Shown in pieces: positions 44,504-54,051 of a DNA stretch of 64,000 nucleotides. The notes beneath the pieces are model-generated. The model ran no database searches. It worked only from the letters and a program-made list of their open reading frames with translations, and was not told the origin of the DNA. Every line of letters begins with the position of its first letter. Position 1 is the stretch's first letter. The position numbers and the translations under genes were made by a program. The stretch spans positions 62,001 through 126,000 of the forward strand of contig JAYRSJ010000010.1 in NCBI GenBank assembly GCA_041920215.1, in the 5' to 3' direction. The stretch comes from JAYRSJ01 sp041920215 (GTDB taxonomy: Bacteria > Pseudomonadota > Gammaproteobacteria > Burkholderiales > Burkholderiaceae_C).

Positions 44504-44790
44504 GGCGGGATTCTAGGGGCTGGGTCGGGCGGGAGCCGGAGGCGGGAAAGGAAGTACCGGCGCTATTCAGGGGCAGGCTAGGCAGCTCAAGGCAGGCCGC
44601 CGAAGCACGGCATCAACCCGCCCCGATCCGCAGCTCACAGTGGCATGCTGCAGCAGCAAGCTAACGTGAAAGCCCGTGCGACCGACGCTCGTTGTGTAGT
44701 TGGCGCAGAAAAAGGCCGCGGTAGCGTGCGGAAACTCGCCGGGTCGAGCCGTTTGTCGCGCCGTAGACCAATGAATGAAGCCTCCCGCCC
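44504..44790. other. Gene-free stretch between thyA and the MsbA-like gene
   Basis: This 287-base gap is the longest in the window and is less GC-rich than its surroundings in its right half. The thyA promoter should lie in its left part. An open frame on the minus strand covers it (44567-44794), but I recognise no domain, start signal or homology, so I do not call it a gene. No hairpin with a T run is seen. Confidence 0.4.
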
Positions 44791-46596
44791 TCACGCCCCC
44801 TGAAACTGCAGCGCTGCCAGCCGCGCATACAGCCCGCCGCGGGCCTGCAGCTGCGCATGGGTACCGACCTCGACGATGCGGCCTTGCTCCATCACGACGA
44901 TGCGGTCGGCCCGCTGTATGGTCGCGAGCCGGTGGGCGATCACCAGGGTGCTGCGGTCGCGCATCGCGGCCTCCAGCGCCAGCTGCACCGCGCGCTCGCT
45001 CTCCGCATCGAGCGCGCTGGTGGCCTCGTCCAGCAGCAGCAGTGGCGGGTTCTTCAAGAGCGCGCGGGCGATGCTGATGCGCTGGCGCTGGCCGCCCGAG
45101 AGCCGCGTGCCGCGCTCGCCCAGAAAGGTGTCATAGCCCTGCGGCAGCTGCATGATGAAGTCGTGCGCGTGGGCGGCGGCGGCGGCCGCCTCCACCTCGG
45201 CGTCGCTGGCCCTTGGCCGGCCGTAGCGGATGTTCTCGCGCGCGCTGCTGGAGAACACCACGCTGTCCTGCGGCACCAGGCCGATGCGCTGGCGCAGCGC
45301 CTGCAGGCCCAGGCGTTCGATGGGCTGGCCGTCCAGCAGGATGCGGCCGGACTGCGGCTCGTAGAAACGCAGGAGCAGCTGCAGCACCGTGCTCTTGCCC
45401 GCGCCGCTGGCGCCCACCAGGGCCACGGTCTCGCCGGGCGCCAGGCTCAGCGAGAAGTCCTGCAGGGCCGGCTGGCCCGGCCGCGAGGGGTAGTGGAACT
45501 GCAGGGCCTCGATCTGCAGGCGCGAACCGCCGCTGACGGCCGGCAGCGCCAGCTGCTGGGCCGGCGCCGGCTCCTGGATGCGTGAACGGGTGGCCAGCAG
45601 CTCCATCAGGCGCTCGGTGGCGCCGGCGGCGCGCAGCACATCGCCCCAGACCTCGGCCAGCACCGCCACCGAGCTGACCAGCAGGATCACATAGACCACG
45701 GTCTGGCCCAGATGGCCGGCGCTGATGCGGCCGTCCAGCACCGCCTGCGTGCCCTGGTATAGGCCCCAAAGCATGGAGCCGAAGGTGGCGGTGATGATGA
45801 AGGCCACCAGCAGCGAGCGCACCCGGGTGCGCTTGCGGGCGGTGTCGAAGGCGGCCTCGTTGGCCGCGGCAAAGCGCTGCGCCTCGGCCTGCTCCTGCGC
45901 ATAGCTCTGCACCACCGGCACCGCGTTGAGCACCTCGGCGGCGATCGCGCTGGTATCGGCCATGCGGTCCTGGCTGGCGCGGCTGAGCTTGCGCACCCGC
46001 CGACCGAAATAGAGGGCCGGCAGCACCACCAGCACCAGCAGGCCCAGCACCTGGCTCATCACCCAGGGGTTGCTGAGGATCAGCATCACCAGCGCGCCCA
46101 GGCCCATCACCGTGTTGCGCAAGCCCATCGACAGGCTGGAGCCCACCACCGTCTGCACCACCGTGGTGTCGGTGCTGATGCGGCTGATCACCTCGCCGCT
46201 GCGGGTGGTTTCGAAGAACTCGGGGCTTTGCCGCAGCACGTGGGCGTAGACGGCGCTGCGCAGATCGGCGGTGATGCGCTCGCCCAGCCAGGTCACCGCA
46301 TAGAAGCGCGCCGCCGAGAACAGGCCCAGCGCCGCACCGACGCCGAACAGCGCCAGGAAATGCCCGCGCAGCGCCATCAGACGCTCGCCCGGGCCGGCAG
46401 CCACCAGGCCCTCGTCGATCAGGCCGCGCAGCGCCAGAGGAAAGGCCAGCGTGGTCAGCGCCGCGCCCAGCAGGAACAGCAGGGCCAGCGCGATGCGGCC
46501 GCGGTAGGGCCGCACAAAGGGCAGCAGGCCGGCCAGGGCTCTGGGGTTGGCCTTGGCCTTGTGATCGGGGGTCGGGTCTTGCGTGGCAGCATTCAT
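44791..46596 (-). CDS. ABC exporter, MsbA/LmrA-like fused permease-ATPase
   Basis: Half-transporter of 601 residues that would work as a homodimer in the inner membrane. Six membrane spans lie in the first 320 residues (RIALALLFLLGAALTTLAFP and others), with a GEVISRISTDTTVVQTVVGS coupling region. The nucleotide-binding domain has Walker A VALVGASGAGKSTVLQLLLR, signature RLSGGQRQRISIARALLKNP, and Walker B LLLLDEATSALDAESERAVQ. MsbA-type lipid or drug export is likely; the cargo is not determined. It lies 23 bases after the CoA hydrolase gene on the same strand. Confidence 0.9.
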   Translation of the reverse strand: MNAATQDPTPDHKAKANPRALAGLLPFVRPYRGRIALALLFLLGAALTTLAFPLALRGLIDEGLVAAGPGERLMALRGHFLALFGVGAALGLFSAARFYAVTWLGERITADLRSAVYAHVLRQSPEFFETTRSGEVISRISTDTTVVQTVVGSSLSMGLRNTVMGLGALVMLILSNPWVMSQVLGLLVLVVLPALYFGRRVRKLSRASQDRMADTSAIAAEVLNAVPVVQSYAQEQAEAQRFAAANEAAFDTARKRTRVRSLLVAFIITATFGSMLWGLYQGTQAVLDGRISAGHLGQTVVYVILLVSSVAVLAEVWGDVLRAAGATERLMELLATRSRIQEPAPAQQLALPAVSGGSRLQIEALQFHYPSRPGQPALQDFSLSLAPGETVALVGASGAGKSTVLQLLLRFYEPQSGRILLDGQPIERLGLQALRQRIGLVPQDSVVFSSSARENIRYGRPRASDAEVEAAAAAAHAHDFIMQLPQGYDTFLGERGTRLSGGQRQRISIARALLKNPPLLLLDEATSALDAESERAVQLALEAAMRDRSTLVIAHRLATIQRADRIVVMEQGRIVEVGTHAQLQARGGLYARLAALQFQGA

Positions 46597-46619
46597 GCCG
46601 CCAGTTTAGGGGCCGGCCC

Positions 46620-48695
46620 TCAGAGATTGCTGGCGAACAGCCGCCGCACGAACAGATCCTTGAAGCCGCGCGCCTCGTCCAGCCCCAGGCGCTGCAGATA
46701 GGCGGGCGGCGCGTCCTTGTCGCTGACCAGGCTCTTCAGGATCAGGCTGACCAGCTCCACCGGATGCTGGCTGGCATGCTTGAGCTTCTTCAGCGTGCGC
46801 ACGATGTGCAGCTCGTCCGGGCTCAGATCGGTGCCGAAGGGGAAGTCCGGCAGCACGCCGCTATTGCGCCAGGGGCGCAGGCGCTCGCGCAGGGCCTCGG
46901 GCCGGTTGTTGCGGGCATGTTCGGGCAGCTGGTAGTCGCGCGGCAGCTTGCCATGGGCCTGGGCGCGCTCGATCAGATCGGCCTGGAAGCGTGAGTCGGC
47001 GATCTCCACCAGGCGGCGCACCACCTCGGCATCGCACTGGCCGCGCAGATCGGCCACGCCGTACTCGGTGATCACGATATCGCGCAGATGGCGCGGAATC
47101 GTCACATTGCCGTAGTTCCAGACGATATTGCTGCGCAGGCCGTCGCGGTTGTCATGGGTGGCGCGCAGCATCAGGATGGCGCGCGCATCGGGCAGGGCAT
47201 GGCCCATCGCGATGAAGTTGTACTGGCCGCCCACGCCCGAGACCACCTGACCCGATTCCAGCGCGTCCGAGGCGGCGGCGCCCAGCAGGGTCACCTTCAT
47301 CGTCGTGTTCATCAGCCGTGCCTTGTGGCGCTGCGCCCGCTTCAGCGCGCTGCTGGCGATGGCATCGTCGTGCAGCTCGTTGATGAAGGCGATGCGGCTC
47401 ATCTCGATGCGGCTCATCTCGTCCTCGTCCAGCGCATGCAGGCGCTGGTAGAAGCTGCTGGGGCCCAGGAAGAAGCCGCCGTGCATCACCGGCGCGCGCA
47501 GCCAGCGCGGCCCCAGCCAGCCCTCGATCAGCAGGCGCTCCAACGTCGCACCGGCCGGCGGCGTGCCGGCCTTCAAGAGGCCCACCGACTGCAGCCAGGC
47601 CACTTGCGCCGCGTCGGGCTGCGCGCCGATGCGGCCGGCTTCGTGCAGCGCGTGCAGGGCCTCGCCATCGGGCTTGTCGCCCAGGCGGCCGGCATTGGCC
47701 AGCTGCTGCAGGCACAGATCGGGGAAGGCGCGGCGGCGCAGCAGGCCGGCGTCGAAGAGCTGCAAGAAGCCGTTGACGAACATCTCCGAGCAGCCGTACA
47801 GGCCCTGTTCGAGCGGCGCCAGCTCGCGGCCGGCCAGGCCCTGCGGGCACAGGCTGGACATGATCTCGCGGTAGGCCTGCGGCTCGCGCTGGCGCACCAG
47901 CAGGCCCTGGGCGATCGCATCGCCCAGCGAGCCGATGCCGATCTGCAGCGTGCCGCCATCGGCCACCAGGCTGGCGGCATGCAGGCCGATCGCATAGTCG
48001 GCCCAGGAGATCGAGCCATTGGGTGGCGCGAACACCGTGTGGCGGCAGGCCGGGTCGTCCAGCACCAGATCGAAGAAGTCCGGCCCCACCTCGGCCTCGC
48101 CGGCCATGAAGGGCAGCTCCTCGTTGATCATCGCCACCGTCAGCAGCGGCCGGCCGGCGGCCTGCATGCGCTCGACCAGATCGGCCGTCAGGTCCGGGTT
48201 GCTGGACAGCGACAGCCGCAGCCCGGCGGCCGAACGCCGGGCCGCCACCGCCTGGGCGATCACATTGACGCCCTGCAGCACCATATCGCGGGTCACGAAG
48301 CTGTAGTTGGTGCAGATGAAGTGCTGCTGCGGGCCGGGCTTGTCCAGATAGTCGCCGGTCTTCACGAAGAACTCGTGCACCTCGATATTGGCCGGCAGCG
48401 TGCCGGCCCGGGCCGCCTTCACATAGTCCAGATCGGGGTAGTTCTTGAACACCCGCTCGACCAGGGGCGCGAGGAAATGTTGCTCCAACTCGCTGTGGCC
48501 CACCGGCTTTTCCAGCGACAGCGCGGTGAACAGCGTCAGACGGCGGCTCGGGTCGGCGGCGATGCGCCGGTACAGCGCATTGACCAGCGGGTTGGGCTTG
48601 CCCACGCCCAGCGGTATCGCCAGCACGATGTGCGCGGGCAGACGCTCCAGCATGCGCTCGACCATGCTGTCCAAGCCTTGCAGCAGCTCACTCAT
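46620..48695 (-). CDS. Acetyl-CoA hydrolase/transferase family protein
   Basis: CoA-transferase-fold enzyme of 691 residues, at the long end of its family. The N-terminal half has HIVLAIPLGVGKPNPLVNAL; the C-terminal acetyl-CoA hydrolase domain has VSGVGGQYNFIAMGHALPDA, NIVWNYGNVTIPRHLRDIVI and the catalytic Glu in TEYGVADLRGQ. An extra C-terminal helical segment follows (DELHIVRTLKKLKHASQHPV). It could move CoA between acetate, succinate or 4-hydroxybutyrate. Start at 48695 with AGGAG upstream; the longer open frame upstream is antisense to the diguanylate cyclase gene. Confidence 0.88.
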   Translation of the reverse strand: MSELLQGLDSMVERMLERLPAHIVLAIPLGVGKPNPLVNALYRRIAADPSRRLTLFTALSLEKPVGHSELEQHFLAPLVERVFKNYPDLDYVKAARAGTLPANIEVHEFFVKTGDYLDKPGPQQHFICTNYSFVTRDMVLQGVNVIAQAVAARRSAAGLRLSLSSNPDLTADLVERMQAAGRPLLTVAMINEELPFMAGEAEVGPDFFDLVLDDPACRHTVFAPPNGSISWADYAIGLHAASLVADGGTLQIGIGSLGDAIAQGLLVRQREPQAYREIMSSLCPQGLAGRELAPLEQGLYGCSEMFVNGFLQLFDAGLLRRRAFPDLCLQQLANAGRLGDKPDGEALHALHEAGRIGAQPDAAQVAWLQSVGLLKAGTPPAGATLERLLIEGWLGPRWLRAPVMHGGFFLGPSSFYQRLHALDEDEMSRIEMSRIAFINELHDDAIASSALKRAQRHKARLMNTTMKVTLLGAAASDALESGQVVSGVGGQYNFIAMGHALPDARAILMLRATHDNRDGLRSNIVWNYGNVTIPRHLRDIVITEYGVADLRGQCDAEVVRRLVEIADSRFQADLIERAQAHGKLPRDYQLPEHARNNRPEALRERLRPWRNSGVLPDFPFGTDLSPDELHIVRTLKKLKHASQHPVELVSLILKSLVSDKDAPPAYLQRLGLDEARGFKDLFVRRLFASNL

Positions 48696-48812
48696 CGCAG
48701 GTCTCCTGTTGTTATGCCCGCCAGTTTGCCCTGCGAGGGCCAGGTGGGTCTTGACGTGCGGCAAGCTGCCCCCTCGGGCGCTGCCGGTGCGGACTGTGGT
48801 CGAATACGGCCC

Positions 48813-49631
48813 ATGCAGTTCGACGATTTGGACCCCTCCCGGGATCAGCCGCGCTGGTTGCCGGCCATCAACCGCTGGGTCCAGCGCCTGGGTCTGCGGC
48901 GCAGCCTGGTGCTGCTGGTGGCAGCCGTCTGGCTGCTGGCACTGGGCATTTCGCATGCCATCGTCAGCCTGGTGGGCGGCAGCCGGCTGATGGCCACGCT
49001 GTGCTCCAGCATCTGTGCCTTCGGCATCACCTTGCCCTTCGGCTATTTCTTTCTGAGCCTGGTCCAGCATCTGGACCAGGCCTATCAGCGCATGAGCCAG
49101 CATGCGATGCAGGATGCGCTGACCGGCACCTACAACCGCCGCCATTTCCTCAATCTGGTCGAGCGCGAATGGGCGCGGGCGCGGCGCTACGACATGCCCT
49201 GCGCGCTGCTGCTGCTGGATGTGGACCATTTCAAGCAGGTCAACGACGGCTTCGGCCATCTCTGCGGCGACCAGCTGCTGTGCGAAATCGCCGCAGCCAC
49301 CGGCGAGACGCTGCGCCAGCCCGATGTGCTGGCCCGCTTCGGCGGCGAGGAGTTCATCGTCTTCCTGCCGCATACCGATCCGCTGGGCGCGCTGGATGTG
49401 GCCGAACGGGTGCGCGAACGCATTGCCGCGCTGGACTTCCGCTGGCAGCAGCGCCCGGTGCCGGTCAGCGCCAGCCTGGGTGTGGCGGCCCTGCACCCCA
49501 GCCATATCAGCCTCGATCAGCTGATCAGCGAGGCCGACGAGGCGCTCTACCGCGCCAAGGCCGCCGGCCGCAACTGCGTGCGCGCCGGCGCCGGCTTTCT
49601 GCCGGGTGGCCGCACCAGCGTGCTCAGCTGA
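48813..49631 (+). CDS. Membrane-bound diguanylate cyclase (GGDEF)
   Basis: Makes cyclic di-GMP from two GTP. The 272 residues have two N-terminal membrane helices (LVLLVAAVWLLALGISHAIV and SICAFGITLPFGYFFLSLV), a short coiled linker, and a GGDEF domain beginning DALTGTYNRRHFLNLVEREW. The active-site motif is RFGGEEF, and an inhibitory RxxD site (RQPD) stands five residues before it, so product feedback is expected. The late SLGVAALHP and EADEALYRAKAAGRNCV blocks are intact. Divergent from the CoA hydrolase. It is a possible source of ligand for the MshEN repeats of the GspE-like protein. Confidence 0.93.
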   Translation: MQFDDLDPSRDQPRWLPAINRWVQRLGLRRSLVLLVAAVWLLALGISHAIVSLVGGSRLMATLCSSICAFGITLPFGYFFLSLVQHLDQAYQRMSQHAMQDALTGTYNRRHFLNLVEREWARARRYDMPCALLLLDVDHFKQVNDGFGHLCGDQLLCEIAAATGETLRQPDVLARFGGEEFIVFLPHTDPLGALDVAERVRERIAALDFRWQQRPVPVSASLGVAALHPSHISLDQLISEADEALYRAKAAGRNCVRAGAGFLPGGRTSVLS

Positions 49632-49663
49632 GGCGCCGGCCGCCGGCACAGGGGATCGTGGCC

Positions 49664-50800
49664 TCAGAGCCGCATCGGCGCGGCGTAGCCGGTCATCTCC
49701 AGATAGCCGCGGCCCAGCAGCCGGTCCTCGCCATCCAGCAGGGCCACCGCCCCTTCCCAGTAGGCCAGGCCGCTGGCCGCGCGGCCATCGACCTCCTGCG
49801 AGTCCAGCAAGGCCTGCAGGCGCAGCGGCCCCAGCACGTCGGCGGGGCTGAGCAGCCGCCACTCGACCGGGTAGCGGGCCTGGGTCTGCGGGCTGGTCCA
49901 GCGTCGTCCTGGCTCGAAGCGCAGCTCGCCGTGGGCCAAGTTGCGCTGGCTGCCGTCACTGCGCTGCCAGCTGCCGCCGCTCCACAAGGTGCTGCCATCG
50001 GCGCGCCGCATCCGGGCCAGCGTCAGCGCGCCGCCATCCAGCAGATTGATGCCGGCCCAGTCCCAGCCCACCGCGCCCGGTGGCATCAGCGCATCCATCC
50101 ACTCATGATCGAGCCAGGCGCTGCCGTCGAGCCTCAGCGTCTCGCCGGCCAGGCTCAGACGCGCCTTGCCCTGCAGCTGGGGCTGACTGTAGTAGTGGCT
50201 GGCCTCGGCCTCCAGCGGGCCTTTGCGCGAATAACCGTTCTCGCCCTGCAGCAGCGGCGCCTGCTCGCTGTGCAAGTCCAGGCTCAGCGCAAAGCCGGCG
50301 CTGCCGCCGCCGAAGCTCGCGCGGTAGCGGCTGCCGGCAGGGCCCAGCGCGCTGCGCTCCAGCTGCCAGTCGCCCAGGCGCAGGCCGCAATCGCTGCGGC
50401 TGAAGCGGGCCGCCATCGCGCCCAGGCCGACGCGGGCCAGGCGCTGCTGATGCAGCAGGCAGCCGCGGCGCAGATCGCTGAGCGCGATATGGCCCAGCAG
50501 CAGCTGGCGCGGTGCCAGCGCGCTGGTCAGGGCCTGCACCGCCGGATCGCGGTGGCGCAGGCGGAAGAAGGTCAGCTGATAGCCGTACTGCGGGGCCGCG
50601 CCACGGCTTTTGCCGAGCAGGCCGGTCAGGTACCACCACTCCAGCGCGGTTTCTTCGTGGGCGCCGTGATCGCGCGGAAAGCGCAGCGGCCGTCGGCTCA
50701 CCCCCTGGGTGGCTGCGGCGCGCAGCGGCGCGGCGGCGGCCATCGCGAGGCTCAGCAGCCAGGCCCGTCGCAGCATCGTCATCCGCATCGCCATCCGCAT
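49664..50800 (-). CDS. AttH/CrtC lipocalin-like secreted protein
   Basis: The 378-residue protein carries a signal peptide (RRAWLLSLAMAAAAPLRAAA) and a CrtC/AttH double-lipocalin-like domain. Key marks are RFPRDHGAHEETALEWWYLT, YGYQLTFFRLRHRD, SHYYSQPQLQGKARLSL, and SAWLDHEWMDALMPPGAVGW. CrtC homologues hydrate carotenoids, but adjacency to a permease and ATPase matches the AttEFGH type of ABC system, where AttH is a periplasmic partner. ATG 50800 overlaps the permease stop, with AGGAG nine bases upstream. The carotenoid role is unlikely in this setting. Confidence 0.85.
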   Translation of the reverse strand: MRMAMRMTMLRRAWLLSLAMAAAAPLRAAATQGVSRRPLRFPRDHGAHEETALEWWYLTGLLGKSRGAAPQYGYQLTFFRLRHRDPAVQALTSALAPRQLLLGHIALSDLRRGCLLHQQRLARVGLGAMAARFSRSDCGLRLGDWQLERSALGPAGSRYRASFGGGSAGFALSLDLHSEQAPLLQGENGYSRKGPLEAEASHYYSQPQLQGKARLSLAGETLRLDGSAWLDHEWMDALMPPGAVGWDWAGINLLDGGALTLARMRRADGSTLWSGGSWQRSDGSQRNLAHGELRFEPGRRWTSPQTQARYPVEWRLLSPADVLGPLRLQALLDSQEVDGRAASGLAYWEGAVALLDGEDRLLGRGYLEMTGYAAPMRL

Positions 50801-53373
50801 CACCAATCGCTCCTGACCGCCTGTACGGCATCGGCCGCGCCGGCGCGGCGCCCCACCCAGGCCGCGGTCACGAGCGCCGCCAGCAGCACCGCACCGGCCA
50901 GCTGGGCCAGGCGCGCGGTCGGCAGCGCCAGGCTCATGCTCCAGTGAAAGCTCTGCGGGTTCACCACATGGACCAGCACCGCGCTGAGCAGCAGGCCCAG
51001 CCCCAGGCCGGCTGCCACGCCGACGCCGGCATAGAGCGCGGTCTCGGCCAGCAGCAGGCGCAGCAGCTGCGCGCGCGCCAGGCCCAGATGGCGCAGCAGG
51101 CCCAGCTCGCGGCGACGCGCCAGCAGCTGGGCCGAGAGACTGGCCGCCACCCCGACCAGGCTCAGGCCGAGCGCCAGCGCCTGCAGCCAGTAGCTGATCG
51201 CGAAGCTGCGGTCGAAGATGCGCAGCGAGAGCGCCAGCAGCTCACCGCTGGCGGCGAACTCGATGGGCAGGCCGGCCGCCTCGGCCGCGCCGCCTAGGCG
51301 TTGCTGTAGCGCAGCCATATCGGCGCCCGGCGCCAGCCACAGATGCAGCTCGCTGATGGCGGTGTCGCCGCTCCAGCGCTGGTAGTCGCGCTGCTCGATC
51401 AGCAGCGCGCCGCTCTGGCGGCTGTAGTCGCGCCAGACGCCGCGTACCCAGGCCGTCAGCGTGGCGCCGCTGTCCAGCCGCAGCGGCAGGGGCTGCCCCG
51501 GCTGCAGGCCGGCGCGTTCGCTCAGGGCCTCGTTGATGTAAACCGCCACCGCAGCGCCCGGCGGTGCATCCGACTGTGGGGCCAGTGGCCCCAGCAGGGG
51601 CAGCTGGCGGGCATCGCCCAGCGGCCGCGCCAGCAGGCTGATGCGCTGATCGGCGCCGGCCCAGGCCTGCAGCTGGCGCTGGCCCCGCTGGCTGACGATG
51701 GCGGCGTCCTGCCGCGCCGCGTCGAGCAGGCGCGCGGGTAGCGGCGCGCTCTGGCCGTCGGCCTCGCGCAGGCTGGCGCGCAGGTACAGATCGGCCGGCA
51801 GCACCTGGCGCAGCCAGTCGACCAGCGAGTCGCGAAAGCTGCTGACCATCACCAGCATCGCCACCGACAGGGCCAGCGCCACCAGCACGCCGGCCATCAG
51901 CTGCAGGGCCTCGCCGGCCTGGTCCTGTGCCCGCCGCAAGAGCAGCAGGGTCAGCGCGCCGCGCTGCGCCCGGTGCTGCAGCAGCGCCACCAGCGCCCGC
52001 AGCAGCGTGGGCACCGCCAGCAGCCCGCCCAGCAGCATCAGCAGCATCGCCAGATAGGCGGCCAGCGGCAGGCCCTGCCAGGCCGGTAGCAGCAGCAGGA
52101 GCGCGGCCAGCAGCCACAGCAGCGGCGCCAGCCAGGCCGTCAGCCGCCAGGCCTGGCCCGCCTGGGCCGTCCCCAGACCCTTGAGCACCTGGGCCACCGG
52201 CATGCGGGCCACCCGCTGGGCCGGCAGCCAGCTGGCCGCCAGCGCCACCGCGGTGCCCAGCAGCCCGTGCAGGGCCAGCGCCCAGGGCTGCAGATGCAGC
52301 GGCGGCGCCGCGCCTGCCAGCAGGCCGCTGCCCAGGTCGCCGCCCAAGAGGCGCAGGCCCAGGGCCGCCAGCCCGGTGCCCAGCAGCAGGCCCAGCAGGC
52401 TGGCACTAGCGCCCAGTATCAGCCCCTCGGCCAGCAGCAGCGCGCGGCGCTGGCCGGCCGCCAGGCCCAGCACGCCCAGCAGGGCCAGCTGGGGCAGGCG
52501 CTGCGCCACGCCCAGGGACTGCACCGCAAAGACCAGAAAGCTGCCGGTGAACAAGGCCATCAGCGAGAGCACGCCCAGATTGACCCGGTAGGCCCGGCTC
52601 AGCTCACCGAGGTCCAGGCCGGCCTCCTGGCCAGGAGCGCCGGCGCGCCAGGCAGGCCCCAGCGCATCCGCCCAGCGCTGGGCGGCGATGCCGGGCTGCA
52701 GCCGCACATCGATGCGGTCCAGCGAGCCCTGCCGGCCCAGCAGGGCCTGGGCCGCCGCCACATCCATCACCGCCAGCGCCTGCCCCGGCGCCCGCAGCCG
52801 GCCGGCCAGGCGCAAACTGGCCTGCCGGGTCTGGCCCTGCTGGCTCCAGCGCAGCACGACGCTAGCGGCCGGCCCCGGGGCCGGCCCCAGGGCCTTCAGC
52901 GCGGCCGCGTTCAGATGCAGGGCATCGGGCGCGGTCAGCCTCTGCAGGCCGGGGGCATCGCCCGCGGGTGATGCGGGCATCAACTCAGGCATCAGATCGG
53001 GCATCAGCTGGGTCGCCGCCAGCAGGTCCACGCCCAGCAGCTGCAGCGGCAGCCAGCGGCCATCGGCGCGCTGCAGCTGCAGCTCGGCGCTGATCACCGG
53101 GGCAGCCAGCAGCACGGCCGGGTCCTCGTGCAGGCGCGCCAGCGCGGCCTCGGCGATCGTGCCGCTGGCCGGGCGCAGCTGCAGATCCGGCCTGCCACCG
53201 ACCGCCCGCGCCGCGGCGTCGAACTCGGCCAGGGCCGAGGCATTGACCAGATGCACCCCCCAGGCCAGGGCCACGCCCAGCGCGATCGCCAGCCAGGCCA
53301 GGCCCTGGCGCCCCCACTGCGCGCGCAGCGCCGGCCAGGACAGGCCGCGCAGCAGGCGCAGCAGCAGCGGCAT
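50800..53373 (-). CDS. FtsX-like ABC permease, AttFG type, two permease repeats
   Basis: An 857-residue inner-membrane permease with two FtsX/MacB repeats. An N-terminal span (GLAWLAIALGVALAWGVHLV) and a large periplasmic domain precede three spans (about 260-380), then a central pair of spans. A second periplasmic region (about 510-710) precedes three final spans ending before the Ala-Val-Arg tail. The pattern matches the DUF214-type permeases next to LolD-like ATPases and AttH proteins. Translationally coupled to the ATPase before it (TGATG) and to attH after it (ATGA). Confidence 0.88.
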   Translation of the reverse strand: MPLLLRLLRGLSWPALRAQWGRQGLAWLAIALGVALAWGVHLVNASALAEFDAAARAVGGRPDLQLRPASGTIAEAALARLHEDPAVLLAAPVISAELQLQRADGRWLPLQLLGVDLLAATQLMPDLMPELMPASPAGDAPGLQRLTAPDALHLNAAALKALGPAPGPAASVVLRWSQQGQTRQASLRLAGRLRAPGQALAVMDVAAAQALLGRQGSLDRIDVRLQPGIAAQRWADALGPAWRAGAPGQEAGLDLGELSRAYRVNLGVLSLMALFTGSFLVFAVQSLGVAQRLPQLALLGVLGLAAGQRRALLLAEGLILGASASLLGLLLGTGLAALGLRLLGGDLGSGLLAGAAPPLHLQPWALALHGLLGTAVALAASWLPAQRVARMPVAQVLKGLGTAQAGQAWRLTAWLAPLLWLLAALLLLLPAWQGLPLAAYLAMLLMLLGGLLAVPTLLRALVALLQHRAQRGALTLLLLRRAQDQAGEALQLMAGVLVALALSVAMLVMVSSFRDSLVDWLRQVLPADLYLRASLREADGQSAPLPARLLDAARQDAAIVSQRGQRQLQAWAGADQRISLLARPLGDARQLPLLGPLAPQSDAPPGAAVAVYINEALSERAGLQPGQPLPLRLDSGATLTAWVRGVWRDYSRQSGALLIEQRDYQRWSGDTAISELHLWLAPGADMAALQQRLGGAAEAAGLPIEFAASGELLALSLRIFDRSFAISYWLQALALGLSLVGVAASLSAQLLARRRELGLLRHLGLARAQLLRLLLAETALYAGVGVAAGLGLGLLLSAVLVHVVNPQSFHWSMSLALPTARLAQLAGAVLLAALVTAAWVGRRAGAADAVQAVRSDW

Positions 53374-54038
53374 CAGCCGGCCACCCAGGCTTGCAGGCCG
53401 CGCTCGTCCATCCGCAGGGCCCGGTCGGCGCGGGCGGCCGCATGGCTGGAATGGGTGACGAGCAGGCAGGCCGTACCCTCCTCACGGCACTGGGCCTGCA
53501 GCAGGTCCAGCACCTGGGCCGCATGGCGGGCGTCCAGATTGCCGGTGGGCTCGTCAGCCAGCAGCAGGGCAGGGCGGTGCACCAGGGCCCGCGCGATCGC
53601 CACCCGCTGCAGCTGGCCGCCCGAGAGCTGGCGCGGCATGCGCTGGGCCAGCGCGCCCAGCTCCACCCGCTCCAGCATGGTCTGCACGCGCGCGGCATCG
53701 GGCCGGCCCAGCAGCAGCAGGGGCAGAGCCACGTTGTCGGCCACGCTCAGATGCGGCAGCAGATGGAAGGCCTGGAACACAAAGCCCAGCGCCGTGCGGC
53801 GCAGCCCGGCCTGGCGGGGCTCGGGCAGGGCCGCCATGTCCTGGCCCAGCAGCAAGACCTGACCCTCATCGGGACGGTCCAGCCCGGCCAGCAGATTCAG
53901 CAGCGTGGACTTGCCGCAGCCCGATTCGCCCAGCAGGGCCAGCAGCTCGCCCCGGGCCAGCTGCAGCGACAGGCGCTCGAACACCGGCGTGTCGCCATAG
54001 CGCTTGCTCAGGCCGCGGGCGTCGAGGATGCAGCTCAC
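53373..54038 (-). CDS. ABC transporter ATP-binding protein, AttE/LolD-like
   Basis: ATPase of 221 residues driving the adjacent large permease. Walker A is ALLGESGCGKSTLLNLLAGL, the signature QLSGGQLQRVAIARALVHRP, Walker B ALLLADEPTGNLDARHAAQV, and the switch His lies in LVTHSSHAAARADRAL. It is first in the ATPase-permease-attH cluster; 13 bases separate its start from the miaA stop, so it may be co-transcribed with the mutL-miaA group. Confidence 0.92.
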   Translation of the reverse strand: MSCILDARGLSKRYGDTPVFERLSLQLARGELLALLGESGCGKSTLLNLLAGLDRPDEGQVLLLGQDMAALPEPRQAGLRRTALGFVFQAFHLLPHLSVADNVALPLLLLGRPDAARVQTMLERVELGALAQRMPRQLSGGQLQRVAIARALVHRPALLLADEPTGNLDARHAAQVLDLLQAQCREEGTACLLVTHSSHAAARADRALRMDERGLQAWVAG

Positions 54039-54051
54039 GGCACAGCGGTCT

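Noticed and set aside
44567..44794. Possible small gene on the minus strand after the MsbA-like gene
   Set aside because: No recognisable domain and no ribosome-binding site; the start overlaps the exporter gene.
47088..48812. Upstream extension of the GGDEF frame
   Set aside because: Antisense to the CoA hydrolase gene; the membrane helices of the cyclase start right after 48813.
48696..49862. Upstream extension of the CoA hydrolase frame
   Set aside because: Antisense to the diguanylate cyclase gene; AGGAG before 48695 marks the true start.
49664..50800. Carotenoid 1,2-hydratase (crtC)
   Set aside because: The domain is shared, but no carotenoid genes adjoin and the coupled ATPase and permease fit the AttEFGH type.
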